Shown: positions 1 through 61,791 of the stretch, piece after piece
How positions within the stretch are numbered: position 1 is the first letter of the stretch
Layout: each line of letters starts with the position of its first letter
Assembly (NCBI RefSeq): GCF_026213295.1
Contig: NC_079426.1
Coordinates: 17,587,356 to 17,651,355 of the forward strand
Origin: Gadus chalcogrammus
Lineage: Eukaryota > Chordata > Actinopteri > Gadiformes > Gadidae
Direction of reading: 5' to 3'
Length of the DNA: 64,000 nt
Notes under the pieces: generated by a model
Told to the model about the DNA's origin: nothing
Database searches by the model: none
What the model saw: the letters and a program-made list of their open reading frames with translations, nothing else
Made by a program: the position numbers and the translations under genes

Positions 1-440
1 GTGTGTGCACACACTAACTGTGTGCAAAGGCAACATAATAAATAAAATATACAGTAATAAGATAAAATATAATATCATAACAAAGTACGTAAAGGACACA
101 TGACACAAGCCGACCGTGTTACATCTGCGGTGACTTTGATCATCGCCCTGGTAATAACAATAAATTTAGCATTCTGTTGGGAGGATCAATACATGGAATG
201 CATAATGAGTGCAGATAAAATAAAAACACGACATCACGAGGCCAAACCAAAGGGCACGCTGTCTGTATTCACAAAGACAACCCTCTTTTTCCCTACATTC
301 AAACAGGACACAAACACACTAATTACAAGGATCCATTTGATTGTGGAGATTTTTAACAGGGTGGTTCATGGCACAAAGAGCTCAAATTAATCACTTTGAA
401 CTTCGTTTGAACCCCAGCTGATCTGTGTATGTGTTTCGCT

Positions 441-657
<217 letters not shown>

Positions 658-3600
658 ATAACACAAGGTCAGTGTTTATATCTTTATTTGTTAAAGAAAA
701 TAAATACATGAATTAAATAAATTATGCAAAAACATCTTCTTGGATCAGGGCTAGGGTTTCCATATCGACTAATACATACGTATTTATATTATATATTTAT
801 TAAACAGTAATTCATACTACAGGAAGGCTCACAACATTTTTGAGATTCAAATTTATTTAATGGGGTATTTGCAATTTTCTTTTTGCAAATATGCAAAAAT
901 AGGTCAAATGTTGCTTTATTCTAATACAAGGTCTTGTGTGCATGACATCTTAATTATAAGAATCAAAAATATAAATTCAAACTTGATTGTGTTTGTGTAA
1001 CTGATCAAGGCTTTACATAACAGTCACACGGCCCGTCTCACTTCCCCAGAAACAGGTAAAGACCAGAGCTGAGGCATCGGCAAAGGTGTAACGTCTGATA
1101 TAGTTACAGGACTTTACAAAAAAACTCAGCTACACCTAGACGGTCTAGAATAGAAAAAACAGCCAGCTTCCCCGGGGAAGATGATGAGAGTAGAGCACAA
1201 CTGGCCCCTGAGACACATCGAGTTCCTTAGACCTCCTCCTGACCAAAGAGCAAAAGGAGCAGTTGAACCATGACGGCACCTCCCTGGAGAAGGAGTCTCC
1301 CCCAGGCGGTTCCCTGCCCAGCTGCTTAGCTCCAGAGGGCTTCGTCCAGTGAGGAGGAGGTGGACATGGCTGAGGCCAGCAAGACCTTCCAGACGGAGAA
1401 GGATCCCATCTGACAGGCAGTAAATGGACGCCTTCAGGAGGAAGAGAAAGGGATGGAGGTGAAAAAAAAGCCATTTGTCGATGAGGAAAATAAACTCCAA
1501 CCTGCACATGATGACCCTGAACCAGAAGCACCACTCTGTCCCTTCACCAGGCCAGCCCTGACAAAAAGCAGCTCTGTTTGCACCTGCTGGGAAACAAATG
1601 GTAACCGCACTCCAAAAAGAAACAGCCGTACGAACAAAGAATGGCAAGTGTGTGATCCTGATCACGGCTCTGAGCCGCTCCTGGCCAGCCGGGGTCCAGC
1701 AGGTGATGGTAGACCTCTGCAGGTGTACCCAGGCTTATGTTGCTGTGGTTGATGTCTGAGCTCCTCTTCTCCTTCACTTTATCCATGGCTATTATTACAA
1801 CAGGTATACAATCATATATCAGTGCACAGGGCTGCCATTACATATGGTTACATTGTACAGTAATTCATGTTCAGCTTACTTAAATGCACCTACTTCAGTT
1901 TGATGAGTGGAGATCCTCAACAGGAAACGCATGATGGAGCTCTCAGAAGATAGAATATACTTTGGTTCTATCAGCCAATGTTCTATTTGGTTCTTTTCAA
2001 GGCAAACAACTGTGTTGCTCAGTTCTATAACTGTCTTTAAATACCTGATAAGACCACCGGATGCTGGTCCTATAGGCCAGTCAGGGACTGCATTGAGTTC
2101 CAGTATGGTAAGTTGTATATTTTATTGAAATCTTTATAACCTTCAGGTGTCAGAGGTCCACACAATGCCACAAAGTGTGGCACGTGGCTGACACGGGTGC
2201 GTGTTGGTGGAGTCATGAGAGGGGTGGTGTGACTTGCAACAGGGCAAATGCAGGGGAAGTTGGAGCTGTTATATTTAACATCCAAGTGCTATGGAATAAA
2301 TGCTGATAACATAAGAAATGCTGAATACCAGGTGTGTGATTTGTGAGATAACTTATCGCTCATGAAGAGGTGAAATATGGAAAAAACTGCATTCAATAAT
2401 AAAAATAGACTTTCATCCTAGCCCTAAAGTTACCCTGTTGAAATTAAGGACACATTTATTAAAGGCTTTAAAGTAATATCTACATATGCCTCTGACTCAC
2501 TTAGTTCATGGGGTTTCAGGTGGCACAAAGGTTTATTGTGGCAAATTAATAAAAAACCCAGCAGCAGTCGTCATGGTAATGAACGACTGAACAAGTGCCA
2601 TGAAGAAAGCAGAAATTAGATAAAACTTAGAACTTTGATTACTTCAGTCACAAATCACTTTTGGAGCTACAATCGCTGTTCTTCGGCTAAACGAATCCAA
2701 TTTATAATTGCATGATCGACATCAACATCCAGGATCCACTATCTCATAACAATTATGCACACAATGTATGAAATCTTCAGGATCTCTGAATAACAAGCAG
2801 ATACAGCAGCCATGGGCCACAGTCATATCTCCAGTAAAATATATTCCAATCAACAATGACCATCAGGAGGAAGCGGTAAACTATCCAATTACATGGCTGT
2901 TGTAAATCATTCTATTATTCTCCATTACAATGGGCCATGGATGGAACAGCTTGTGAGCACCCCCTTATTGCCTGCCACCGACTCCCAACACAACACTCTA
3001 ATAATACAAGCGCTTGCATTGAACTTTGATAAATTAGCCTTGCTAATCATTAGCAATTAGTCGTCAAGACACAGGAATCCCCCTTCTCCAGCCTTTCATA
3101 GAGCCTATTATATGAGCCTGTATAGTTGACTGAACTGTAATAGACAAATTATCAAGTTATTTAATGCTTGATTATGAGTTCAGCATTTTTACATTGTGTG
3201 CTTACATTTTTTGACATAAATATTCAAACATCATACAGCATACAAACATCACGCAAAAAATAATAAAGCTTACCCATTCGCTTGTTCCAGTTTGTTTTCC
3301 CTGGCCTCCAACCGTAAGAAAAGAAAAAGATAAGGAATACCTCTGGATGTGTTAATCCAAAAGTAGAATTGATAGGAGAAGGCAGGCTTCAATGATTGAG
3401 GAGACAGGTCTGTTAGACTGTGGATAGATCAGAGTTTAGGATCACTGGTTATCTGGCAGCATACATGGGACACATGGGATTATGGCTATAATCAGATAGC
3501 TCAGAATGCTCACCCTTAAGATGGCTTGAACTTTGACCCCCGCGAGTGGGATACAGTTAAAGATGTCCGTCTGTAAACATCTCAGTACGTCTTGTAACAA

Positions 3601-6600
3601 CATTGAAACTGACCTTCACCATCAACACTCTGACACACACCCTGCTGCGAGAACCTTGAACAACAACCGTAGATAGTTTGAAATATTTTGTTTTATTCTT
3701 TGCTTGCATGCCAGGGAATAGTATATTCAATTTTGTTTTTCACATAGTATTCTTGTTGTTGTATTTTGCTTTCTGTTGGTATCGCGGTATTCCAATGACA
3801 AACAGCAGCTCACACAAGTCCTCAAGATGCTCAGGTAAAATTAAAGCCTGTTTAGAAACATTGCAAGTTTGAGAGTCCATCCGGTAATCGGTATAACAAT
3901 TCTGCTCAGTGTGATGTTTACAAGGGTATGCAGAGACTGAAACAAAGAAACATATTTGTGTGTGTGTAGTTAATTATGGGTGTGTTTTCTGAGGCTAAGG
4001 CGGATGCATTACCGCCTTGTTATAACCTCTTAATAAAAGCGAGAGTAGGTGAAGAAACGTGGAGGTCCGAGGCCAGAAATCCATACACCCCCCCCACCCA
4101 CCAACCCCCTACACACATAACCACCAAGCTCCCTGCCGAATCGACGACCCTGCTCTGATCTGAGCCATCCGGCCTCTGGCCCTGCCCTCAGAGGCTGTAT
4201 TACTAGTAGTAGCAACAACACCGGCGGCGTTGGAAGCTTCTCCCCGATGGAGAGACTTAACGGCCTCTCTCCCTATGGATTACCGTCCGGAACTCTCCTT
4301 CCTCCTTGTATTGCCCCCTTCCCAAACACCGCCGCTCAGCAGCTCGGCGGCAGGCACGGTGCTATCCCTCGCCAAGCCTGCCTGGACCGGCTTGTTACAT
4401 GTCATGAATTTCAGGGGGTGAGGTGGGGGGTAATGTAAAGAATGGATTTTGAGAGGCCTTGCAGAAAAGCTATTCATCGCTAAAATTTCTATTTTCCCCT
4501 TATTTATCCAGGCATTCAGAAGGCAGAGGTTTTATTCCGGGCGACAGCCTCAGCCAGAGGCATTATCTTCTCCCGGCCATGGTGCGATTGGCTTTGATTG
4601 GAGCAAGAGCACAAATCTACCCAAACACACAATGAATGGCAGGTCTTGCGTGCATCTTTCTCTCTCGCTCTCTCTTTCTTTCTCTCTCTCTCACTCTGTC
4701 TGTGTTATCAGAACAGACCCCTTCTGACAAATTTGGGCACCAACCACGGCAAAAAGAATCCTATTTTCAACATGCACACCGGTGTCTGACACACCACCGC
4801 TTTCCAGCTTTATTAAGGCCTGCACTCTGGGAGGGCAGCGTGACAGGAACTGGTAGTCCCAGTTCCTCCCAGACCCATTGGCCCGTCTCCCTCACTCACT
4901 GTCTGTCAGGCCTTCTCCCCTTCAGCGGGAGGGGGAGAGACCAAGGATGAGAGGATGTGGGTGAGGGGTGGGATGAGAATTAGATGAGAATCACCCGAGC
5001 GAGGGGAAGGCTAACACAGAGAAGCATGTTTAGAGAATATTTAAAATAGGATTCAACTACGCTCTTGCTGCTATTCATTTATTTTGTGTATATTTGTTCA
5101 TCTTGTATTGTTTAAAATCATTTCCCGATTTGAGAGCAGTTTATTTTCTCTATCGACTACAGCCTGTGACAGGAGTTCTAATTATCTCCTTCATAATGTA
5201 TGTTAAATATCTGTTATGGATCTGTGTTGTAGGCCTATGCTGTGATTTACCATCAAATGGTTACATTATGCTGCAGTCTGTCTGGTCTGGACACTCGAGT
5301 AAAATATAGCTTACAGAATTCACTTTGTACACACATTTTACTATCTTTGTATGAATTGCTAAGGCATGTTTTTCTCATGCATTTAATGCTAGAGATTATT
5401 TGCTCAATTAATTCACCTTCCAAGCGTTTCCATAATTGTTTCAAGCTTCACTTGAAGCCTTTGAAAGTGTTCATTTTTTTTTTTTTTCTCGTAAATTAGT
5501 TTAGTGAAAATACATGTATTCCAAAACTATAAATTGCTTCATTATCGAAGTTAGCGTATGATTTCATTATTAGAAGTAATTGCTTCTGGAACATGAACTT
5601 CTAGAACAAGACTGTGGCATCCACTATTATAAAACATGTCTTCACATTTTTTTTACTAACATTTTATGTATATTAATTTATAAGTAAATTGTAGATTGTC
5701 AGTTATGTCAATGCACTTATTTTAGAGTCCCACCTCCCCAGCCTAGTAATCACTCTCCACTGTGTCTTCTTGGTTCTCTTATCACTGTTGTCTGTCACTT
5801 GTCTCTTTATAAACCTCTCAGTGTCAGCACACTCTTGTTTTCCCCATCGTCCAACAAACTGCTTGTGCATTTCAAGTTGCCTGGTTTATGAATAAACCCT
5901 CTTTTCCTGCACCCTGCCTCTGGAGATTATCTTTAGATAATGATACGTTGACAAAGGGGAGGGTGATGTATGAGTATGCAATTAGCCATCTCCAATAATG
6001 TTACACTTTAAGATGCAGAGTTGAGCTTTGCTCTGCTATGGAAATAGAGGTCAATTGTGTTGTGGCGTGCCGTCTCCCGTATCCCTCTCTGATCCGAGGA
6101 ATGTTCATTGCTTCAAAAGGGTTTCATGGAGCGGGGTAGATGGGAGATGATGGGTTGAGATGATCCCAGTATATTGACATGCTTTAACCATGTTAAACCT
6201 CACTGATTAGGCCCTAATGCTTTAACACCTTTTTTCTTTTTATCAACAAGCCTGGAGGTTGTCAGTTTTCCGTGGGTGGAAAACATAGGATTTATCTTGT
6301 CTCTTGCTTATTGCTTGTCATTATGTGCAGGAATAAAATGGCCCCTGCTTTTTGTGAATTTATATTTATTTTTTAATCTACTTCTCGGTTTCCAGGGGCT
6401 TTGTATTATGGACTATGAAACCGAACAGCATGGCAAAAAGCTTTTCATTTTGGAATGATACTGTCACATTGCCCCAGAGACAATCCCTTTTCATGTGTTT
6501 AAAAAATATGCACACCATACCTACAATTGTAAAGGACACAAGCAGCACAGACAATTATTATTGTATAGAATTATTATTTATTTTTTTCAAAATCCACTGG

Positions 6601-7613
6601 ATGATGTAGGCAGAAAACACATAGCCATAGGAGATTGGGTTTGCACCAAGGTAGGCATGGTTGACTTTCTCCTCCAAACTAAATTAAAAGTAGTCGAGGA
6701 GAACAGCAAAAGGACACGTAAAGAATGAACAATGGCAACGAAAGAATAGTTTTACCAAGACAGTTTCATGAGTTATGGCATGAGTGCAAATATACACAGA
6801 CTTCATTAGCTGCTCATTTTAGTAACAATATCCACGCTGATATTTTTGCACATGGGTCAGTGTGTGCAGACACCAAGGAGGCGAGGGAATGTAGCCAGAG
6901 AAAAGCATAGCCCTTAATCATACAATTTTAATATCAGGGAAGGCCTGATATTAAAATAGCGTAAAATATGGGGTGAATTTGATTGGGGATTAGCCTAACC
7001 TAATAAATAATTTAAATTACTTACCACTCCTAGAAATATTTTTTCTTACCTAGCCTGAAACTTATATTGGCTGTTGTTTGATTGCCAAAGTTGTTCTTGA
7101 ATGATGTGAATGCCTAGAGATAGATCCTACCTTCTTATCTTCAAAGCGCTACAGGACCAGATACTACGACTAGGAGGTGTGACGCAATGATCATGAAAGA
7201 ATGAAATTGATATTCATCTCACAAAGTTTAATCTTTAAACCCTTTCTGTAGCCCATTCCAAATGGAATTTGCCTTAAAACAACCAGAAATTATGCCAAGC
7301 ACACTTGCGTTCTTCCCGGTCTTCCATGTGTGGGATACAGATGATCCCACTCTGCTGGGAAACTAGGTCAATTCCCCTGTTTGCCATTTGGCCAATTTAA
7401 ATCAGCAAAGAGCAGCAATGTACGTGTGCGTTTTTTGCCTAGCTCCTAAATCACTCAATATATAATTGGTTAATGTAGGTTTCTGAGGTATTCACAGGAG
7501 ATACAACCTTCATGCCACACATAACATTATGTGTTTCATGTTTGATTTACACTTATTTAATGTGGCTGAAATGTTTTAAATACCCTGTAAACCATAGGTG
7601 GGGGACGGGCGAG

Positions 7614-7770
7614 ACATTAACCTAGGTATCTGAAAAGGAAGTGACATCAACTGAGATATCAGATACACTGAACACCATGGGGGGAGAGGGGGGGGGTGAA
7701 AAGGAAGGGACATCAACCTAGGTATCTAGAAAGGTAGTGACATCAACCTAAGTATTTGAAAAGGAAGTCA
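7614..7770. repeat. degenerate ~30-bp tandem repeat
   Basis: Four related units of the type GACATCAACCTAGGTATCTG followed by AAAAGGAAGT, interrupted by a G-rich stretch at about 7,679-7,697. Confidence 0.75.
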
Positions 7771-10339
7771 AAAGTAAGTCATAGAGATACCTCAACAGAG
7801 TCTGTGTGTCCTGTCTTCTGATCTTATTTTTGTTTTGCCATCGAACCCTCATTGAGTAATTGGCTTTTGCCTGGCATGGAGATGGTCAATTTAAATGTAA
7901 ATGTGGGTGTCCTGTCCCACCTCCTACTCCACAGATGTGAAGCTTTGTGTAGACACACACACAGGCACACTAAGGAGTTCCAGCTGATGAGGGAAAGGCG
8001 GGAGAGTTATTGAAATGCATATGTTAAATAGAGCATAGTGCACGACATCACTGTTGCCATTAGTCCCCAGAACAAATTGAGTCAGTTCAGCATATTGTTT
8101 TCCGCCCTGAGCCACAGGACCTGAACGAACAAGGGATGATCCCTGATTCCTAATCCTGGAGCTTTCAAGTTGCACCATTGGTTTGCTGCAATACAGCGTG
8201 TGGTAGTCAAGGCCACGATGAATACATACACTGGTTTTATATACCACAAGAATACGGTGGACTTGTGTGTCAAGGGAAATGCTAAAGTACAGTCAAGCAC
8301 AGTGACACCATACAACACGAGGAGCAGCCAAGCCATAGGTTCAGCTAAAGATAACAATTTATAGAAAAGATTTCACATGCTCCATCGCCATTTATTTTTT
8401 ATCTCCTACAAATGATGGTAAATCTTGACATTGAGGTTGTGAAGGTTTTTGCATCTCCCGACCTTTAAGTCATTTACTTAAGTAAAGGAATCGCGTGAAG
8501 TAATAAGAACCTATATACGTGCACTATATGAAGCGTTTCGTGTACAAGCTCAGACCTGATTGAGGCTGATGTGCTCATCGGTTCAAACTGTGCACGGATC
8601 AATCTCAGCCCAGCATTGATTCATTTTAAATGAGAAAAAAGGGATGACATTTACCAATCCTTCCCCGTCTAAGGGCCCTCTGAGGCTCCACATACTCAGG
8701 ACTTCAAATAAACTGCGTTCAGCCTAGCTGTGAACACATGAAGATATAGTCTTTCATGGCCCGTTCTCTGCGAAGTCCCTCGATTTATTCATTCTCCTCT
8801 GAATGAAGAAAAGGACAGTACTACTGCAATGTCTGCAGTGACTGACAGCATTGATATAGAAACAGCAATAACAAGAATAGGACTTTGGTAAGTCTTTGAA
8901 CTCTGAGTTGTATACCCCAAAAACTACAATATGTATATTAACAAAAAAAAATAAAAAATCGGTAAAGTTGAATCTAACCTAACAGGAAGAAGGGAGCAGC
9001 GATCGGTGCTGCTGCTGCGATTGGTCCCTGATTCATCAATTGTCCGATGACAGATAATCAATTGATCACAATCTTTATATGGACTCATCTTTTTATTAAT
9101 CTTTCAAGTAAGAATACCATTTGCCGTATACCGCATTTGATTAATCTTCTCTGATAAGCTTTAAGAGATTTCAAAGAGTTATAATTGAAAAGATAGTAAT
9201 CAATGGATGAATCGACTCTGGGAATAACTTTTGCATTCAGAGACTCACAGAAATAATGTGGAGGAAGTTTTCCAATCAAACACGTCAGTAGTGCACAGGT
9301 CTACTTTATAACCCATGTTGCCTGAGGTAAACTTAAATACTGTCACTCAATTCCACTTTCATCATCCCGCTTTTATAGACATACATCTCTGGCTGCATGT
9401 CTGGGGATGACCAGACAATGTCTTCCCACAGAATGAGGCCGGAATTCCATTCCAAAACACCAGAACAATATTCCCTCTCATGCGTGCCAAGCCAACCGCC
9501 CGTGAATATTTCCTAGATGACTTCCTGCTTGTTAACAATCCATAAATGAATATCTTGGTATTATTCCGACCTGTCTGGCTTCCAAATGATACGTGTATCC
9601 CAATGATTTCCCACTGGAGTCTCAGGTGTCTGATGGCCAATCCTATTAGTTCTGATCCCCCTGCATCACAGCTGTCTTTATCATTCCAGCTTTATGGGCA
9701 TAGCGGTTGGATTTTGTGTATGAGGTTGAATAATACAATTAAAACACATACATGGTATAGTTTATTCCATCTGTGCTCAATTGCTAATACTTGTGTGTTT
9801 TCCTAGAATTAATTGAGTAAGTGAGGGATACTAGGCACTACACATATTAAGTGTCTGTAATTTCTTAGAATGTCGACCGTGGGACACATGGGAAGGAATA
9901 AGGACAAGGACTTCTGACACAGAAAGCCCGATTGCAGTAGCAGTGATGAGTCATCGGCGAACCCAAGCCTGTGATCTGAGTCAGTGTGCAGGGTATTGCT
10001 CAAATTCAGCCAATATAATTATTATGACGCTTACAAAACTGATCTGGAAAAACAGTATCAGATACAGTCTTTCCGCTGTCGTGCAAAACAGTGGGATGAT
10101 CCACTCTTCTGGTGCTTTTCATGTCTTTACCGTGCTTAAGGCTGCCCTCGGGCTGTTTCAGGGTCTTAAGCACGCGCAGAGAGGGGGGGCTGAGGGTGCC
10201 TGAGCATCTGCCCCTTAGCTCCTCCATGTCCACCGTGAAGGCCTTATATATTTATAGCATTTATACCATTAATTTACACAGCATCGCCTTCAAATCGTGC
10301 ATCACTTGTGAAACATTAGTGTTATTATAACATAGCGGT

Positions 10340-10378
10340 TAGCGAGCAGAGCCAGCTTACCGCTGGCTCTGCTCGCTA
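10340..10378. repeat. perfect 17-bp inverted repeat, 5-nt loop
   Basis: TAGCGAGCAGAGCCAGC at 10,340-10,356 and its exact reverse complement at 10,362-10,378. It is GC-rich within AT-rich surroundings. Confidence 0.9.
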
Positions 10379-12545
10379 GGCTAAATATTGCTGTGCAAAG
10401 CTAGGCAATATCTCTCTGTTTGTTTTTCTAGTTCGGAGGACAAAATAAGAATAATATTCGGATGACGCCTTCTCGTGAGTCTCTCAGAAGGCTGGGTGTC
10501 TCAAACTGCTGTTGGTTCATGTCAAACTAACAACAGTTCGTCTGTCCACCTGCAACAGGAAGTCACAGTGAAGTGACATGGCCCCGGGCTATTTAAGTGG
10601 CTCTGACATGGCCCCAACATGGCAGTGTGTTCAGCCTCAGCTGGTAAGACTCACAGTCTGAGCACCTGCCCCTCTAAAGGTCTCTACACGGCCCGCCAAG
10701 CACTGGGTCTGTCAGCCAGCCATGCAGAAGGGCTTGGATATGTACTTTTAATGAGATTTAATCCCCATGTCACTAAGGCTGTTGCTGATGTGGATAAATA
10801 GTGACGGCGGGGCGTGGAGTAGGACTGTATTCTCAACCTGTGTGTGTCTGATAGGACCTTCACGTACGGTGCATTAGCTTCAGCACTGAGCAGGAGGATC
10901 GCATTAGCCCAGCGCCCAGCAGAACAGCAGCGTCAGTGGTTTGGTGGGCTGGAGGGACAAAGAGTACGTGGTCCCGGTGTCGTTTTCACTCATTCTAAAC
11001 AACAATTGAAGGCTCGCATTTTTCATTCTGATCCCCTCCCCAAGTTCTGCGTGTCTATTCATCACACAGTGTTATTGTAGAATTCGATACAGGTTACGCT
11101 TAATTTGAAGTTTCATTACTATTCCGATTGTTTTTCAGCCCAAGCGGGTTCATTATCCACTGCCAGACATTCTATTTTAGCTATCTTTTTTCGGTAGGTC
11201 TGGAGCGATTTCTTTTCAGTTAAAACTGAACTCCAATAAAGGACCACAACGGAAACGCAGAGATGAGAGAGCATCCATCTTCTGACGAACCCGTAATAGA
11301 GGTGGTCACCATCCTCCCAGATGCCAACACTGTATTCTTGGCGGTGCCGGACATTGTGAAGGACATTGTGTTCTGCTAATGGAGTTTTTGGAAGCCTTCT
11401 ATGCGGTAAAACCCAGAGCAAATTTTTTAATGAGAGCCATAAAAAGTGGTGTTGGGGTTTGTCTTTATGTGTTTGGATGTAGGTTTTACCAAAACATATT
11501 GATATCTTCTCAAAGGGCATTCTACTATTTTATGTATATATTCAGTCTCTAGGCTGAGGTTTCTCTGTAAAGAACAGCAGTATAGGTTATATGTAAATAT
11601 CTGCTCAGGAGCGCGATGTGGAGTGTGATTGTCATACTTGGGGACATTTCAATTACGTTCAAAGGTCTCAAGTTGTCATGCAATAAAAAAGCACCATAGG
11701 CTACAGGGTCATGGTTACCCAAACCCTGACATTAACCATATTTGTATTCAGAATAATAATGGTTCCTCTGCCTATAATTAAAAATTCCATTGGATTGTTA
11801 ATTAAGAAAAATGTTGAGAGGGATTTTCTTTACCCCCTGTGTACAAGACGTTAAATGGTGTCCGTTTTACATAATGAAATGAGCTGCATGGAATTGCTTC
11901 TGGCGATTCTGTGGACGGTTGGTGTTAAAGGATTTACAAACAAGAAGATTTTCTTTCTCCTCCTTTCTCTTTGGAAGCGTAAGTAAGAAGGCACATATGG
12001 TTCCATTTAAACTGAATCTGGCAAATGCAAATTCTTACTATACGAAATCAAACCGGTTTGGGTTTAATTAAATTTGCACTTTTTTCGGGTTGACCTTGCA
12101 CATTTCACACGGCTCCTTAATGTCTCCTGGAAGTCCAACATCAGCCCCTCAGTCATCAGGAAAAATCATTCCTTAAAGACCCGCCAAACCAGCAGCAAAG
12201 TAGCTGCTCTCGCTAGCCACCTCCAGTCGCCTGTATCGGAGTTCAAGCCCCGTTTCAACCGTCTCCATGTCTGCATAAAGACGACAACAGCTGCAGTTGG
12301 CACCTAGTCTCTAATCCCCACACACAGACCCCAAAACACAAACACATCCCTTGCCACTTAGTAGCTCTGTATTCACAGGATCACTCTCGTGACTTTTGGA
12401 TGCAAAATTTCAACAAAAGTCACCGTGGGCTCGCGCAACTATGAGTCACGGCTGGAGACTCCCCAGGGAAGAGGCCCAGATAGAACCAAGGCAGTCATCC
12501 ATCACTGCGCTAAGCACCGAGATTCCTTTACACTGAGGCTCCCGA

Positions 12546-12735
12546 TGCAGAGAGAGGGGAAGGAAGAGAGAGGGAGGGGGAGAGAGGGGAAGGAAGAGAG
12601 CGGGGAGGAAGGGGGAGGAAGAGAGAGGGGGAGGAAGAGAGAGGGAGGGGAGGAAGAAAGAGAAAGAGGGAGGAATAGAGAGAAGGAGGAAGAGAGAGAT
12701 GAGAGGGAGGAGAAAGAATCCGGAGGGAGGAGAAA
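12546..12735. repeat. GA/GGA-rich purine tract
   Basis: About 190 bp of nearly pure purine on the plus strand (GAGAGAGG, GGAAGAGAG units), just beyond the probable ryr2 3' end. In the ryr2 sense direction it is pyrimidine. Confidence 0.92.
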
Positions 12736-12865
12736 AAGAGATGAGGATGCACAAATGAAGAGTCGTGAGATGAAATAAATAAAGGATGGCTAATGGCTGA
12801 GCAGAAGAGAGGTATGCAGAAGCCTGCGTCGCAGGAGTAAATTGGACTTTCAAATTGAAACGTAT

Positions 12866-12871
12866 TTTATT
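12866..12871 (-). promoter_or_regulatory. ryr2: candidate ryr2 polyadenylation signal AATAAA
   Basis: The sense strand reads AATAAA about 200 nt after the ryr2 stop codon, followed further 3' by the GAGA-rich tract. It is the first such hexamer downstream of the stop that I found. Transcript evidence is lacking. Confidence 0.4.
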
Positions 12872-13068
12872 GCTTAAGAATAACTGGTATAAAGTACTGT
12901 AATCTTTTCAAAAACAATTATCATACGAAGGCAACATGTAAAACATGATAGATGTATATTCCTCAGGAGCCGATTCAGTGGGGAGGGTGCTTTATGTAGC
13001 CCACCAAGGTCAGATGTGATGACATTGTCATGGGGGGAGGTAGGTGGTGGGTAGGATCTCTCTGCTTG

Positions 13069-48385
<35,317 letters not shown>

Positions 48386-48654
48386 CTGGCAGGATCAAAA
48401 GCACGGCAGATGGCTTCACGTTGGAGGCATCAGGCTTCACAACAATGAAATCCAATATGTGAAGTGAGGCCTTTCAATAATATGAGATGTACTGTGTTTG
48501 TTTATGTTTCACAAGGACTTTCCAATAACCCTGCCTTATATTGAAAAAACATCCAGAAGGATGTTGCCAGAGGCAGAGTAGCATTATTTCTAAGAAGAGC
48601 CTTTCTAAGAAATAATGCAACTCTGTTGCATTATTTCAAGAAGAACCCAAATAT

Positions 48655-48752
48655 TAGAGCTGTCAGTTAAACGCGTTATTAACGGCGTTAACGCAAATCA
48701 ATTTTAACGGCGTTCAATTTTTATCGCAAGATTAACGCAATTATTATATTTA

Positions 48753-48792
<40 letters not shown>

Positions 48793-48890
48793 TAAATATA
48801 ATAATTGCGTTAATCTTGCGATAAAAAATTGAACGCCGTTAAAATTGATTTGCGTTAACGCCGTTAATAACGCGTTTAACTGACAGCTCT
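48655..48890. repeat. palindrome core: repeat end plus (AT)n hairpin
   Basis: Each half holds the same segment beginning AGAGCTGTCAGTTAAACGCG and continuing through several AACGGCGTTAACGC-like units, then meets its mirror image across a poly(A)-(AT)n-poly(T) stretch at about 48,751-48,793. The AACGGCGTTAACGC-rich sequence resembles the end of a dispersed fish repeat; I cannot name the family. The halves differ by one base in an A run. Confidence 0.85.
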
Positions 48891-49164
48891 AATATTTGGG
48901 TTCTTCTTGAAATAATGCAACAGAGTTGCATTATTTCTTAGAAAGGCTCTTCTTAGAAATAATGCTACTCTGCCTCTGGCAACATCCTTCTGGATGTTTT
49001 TTCAATATAAGGCAGGGTTATTGGAAAGTCCTTGTGAAACATAAAAAACAAACACAGTACATCTCATATTATTGAAAGGCCTCACTTCACATATTGGATT
49101 TCATTGTTGTGAAGCCTGATGCCTCCAACGTGAAGCCAGTCTGCCGTGCTTTTGATCCTGCCAG

Positions 49165-61791
<12,627 letters not shown>

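Noticed and set aside
1126..1752. Overlapping 99- to 179-codon open frames on both strands
   Set aside because: No recognisable domain, no exon-like splice borders, and open frames on both strands are common in GC-richer DNA. Could be a neighbour's untranslated region, but nothing shows it.
2480..3090. Possible conserved non-coding enhancer with TAATTA-type words
   Set aside because: Looks suggestive but cannot be supported without comparison to other fish genomes.
10340..10378. Hairpin as a microRNA precursor
   Set aside because: 17-bp perfect stem and 5-nt loop are too short for Drosha/Dicer substrates; no longer flanking stem is visible.
12389..12778. 129-codon Glu/Arg/Gly-rich open frame
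   Set aside because: It is the translation of the purine repeat and lies beyond the ryr2 3' end.
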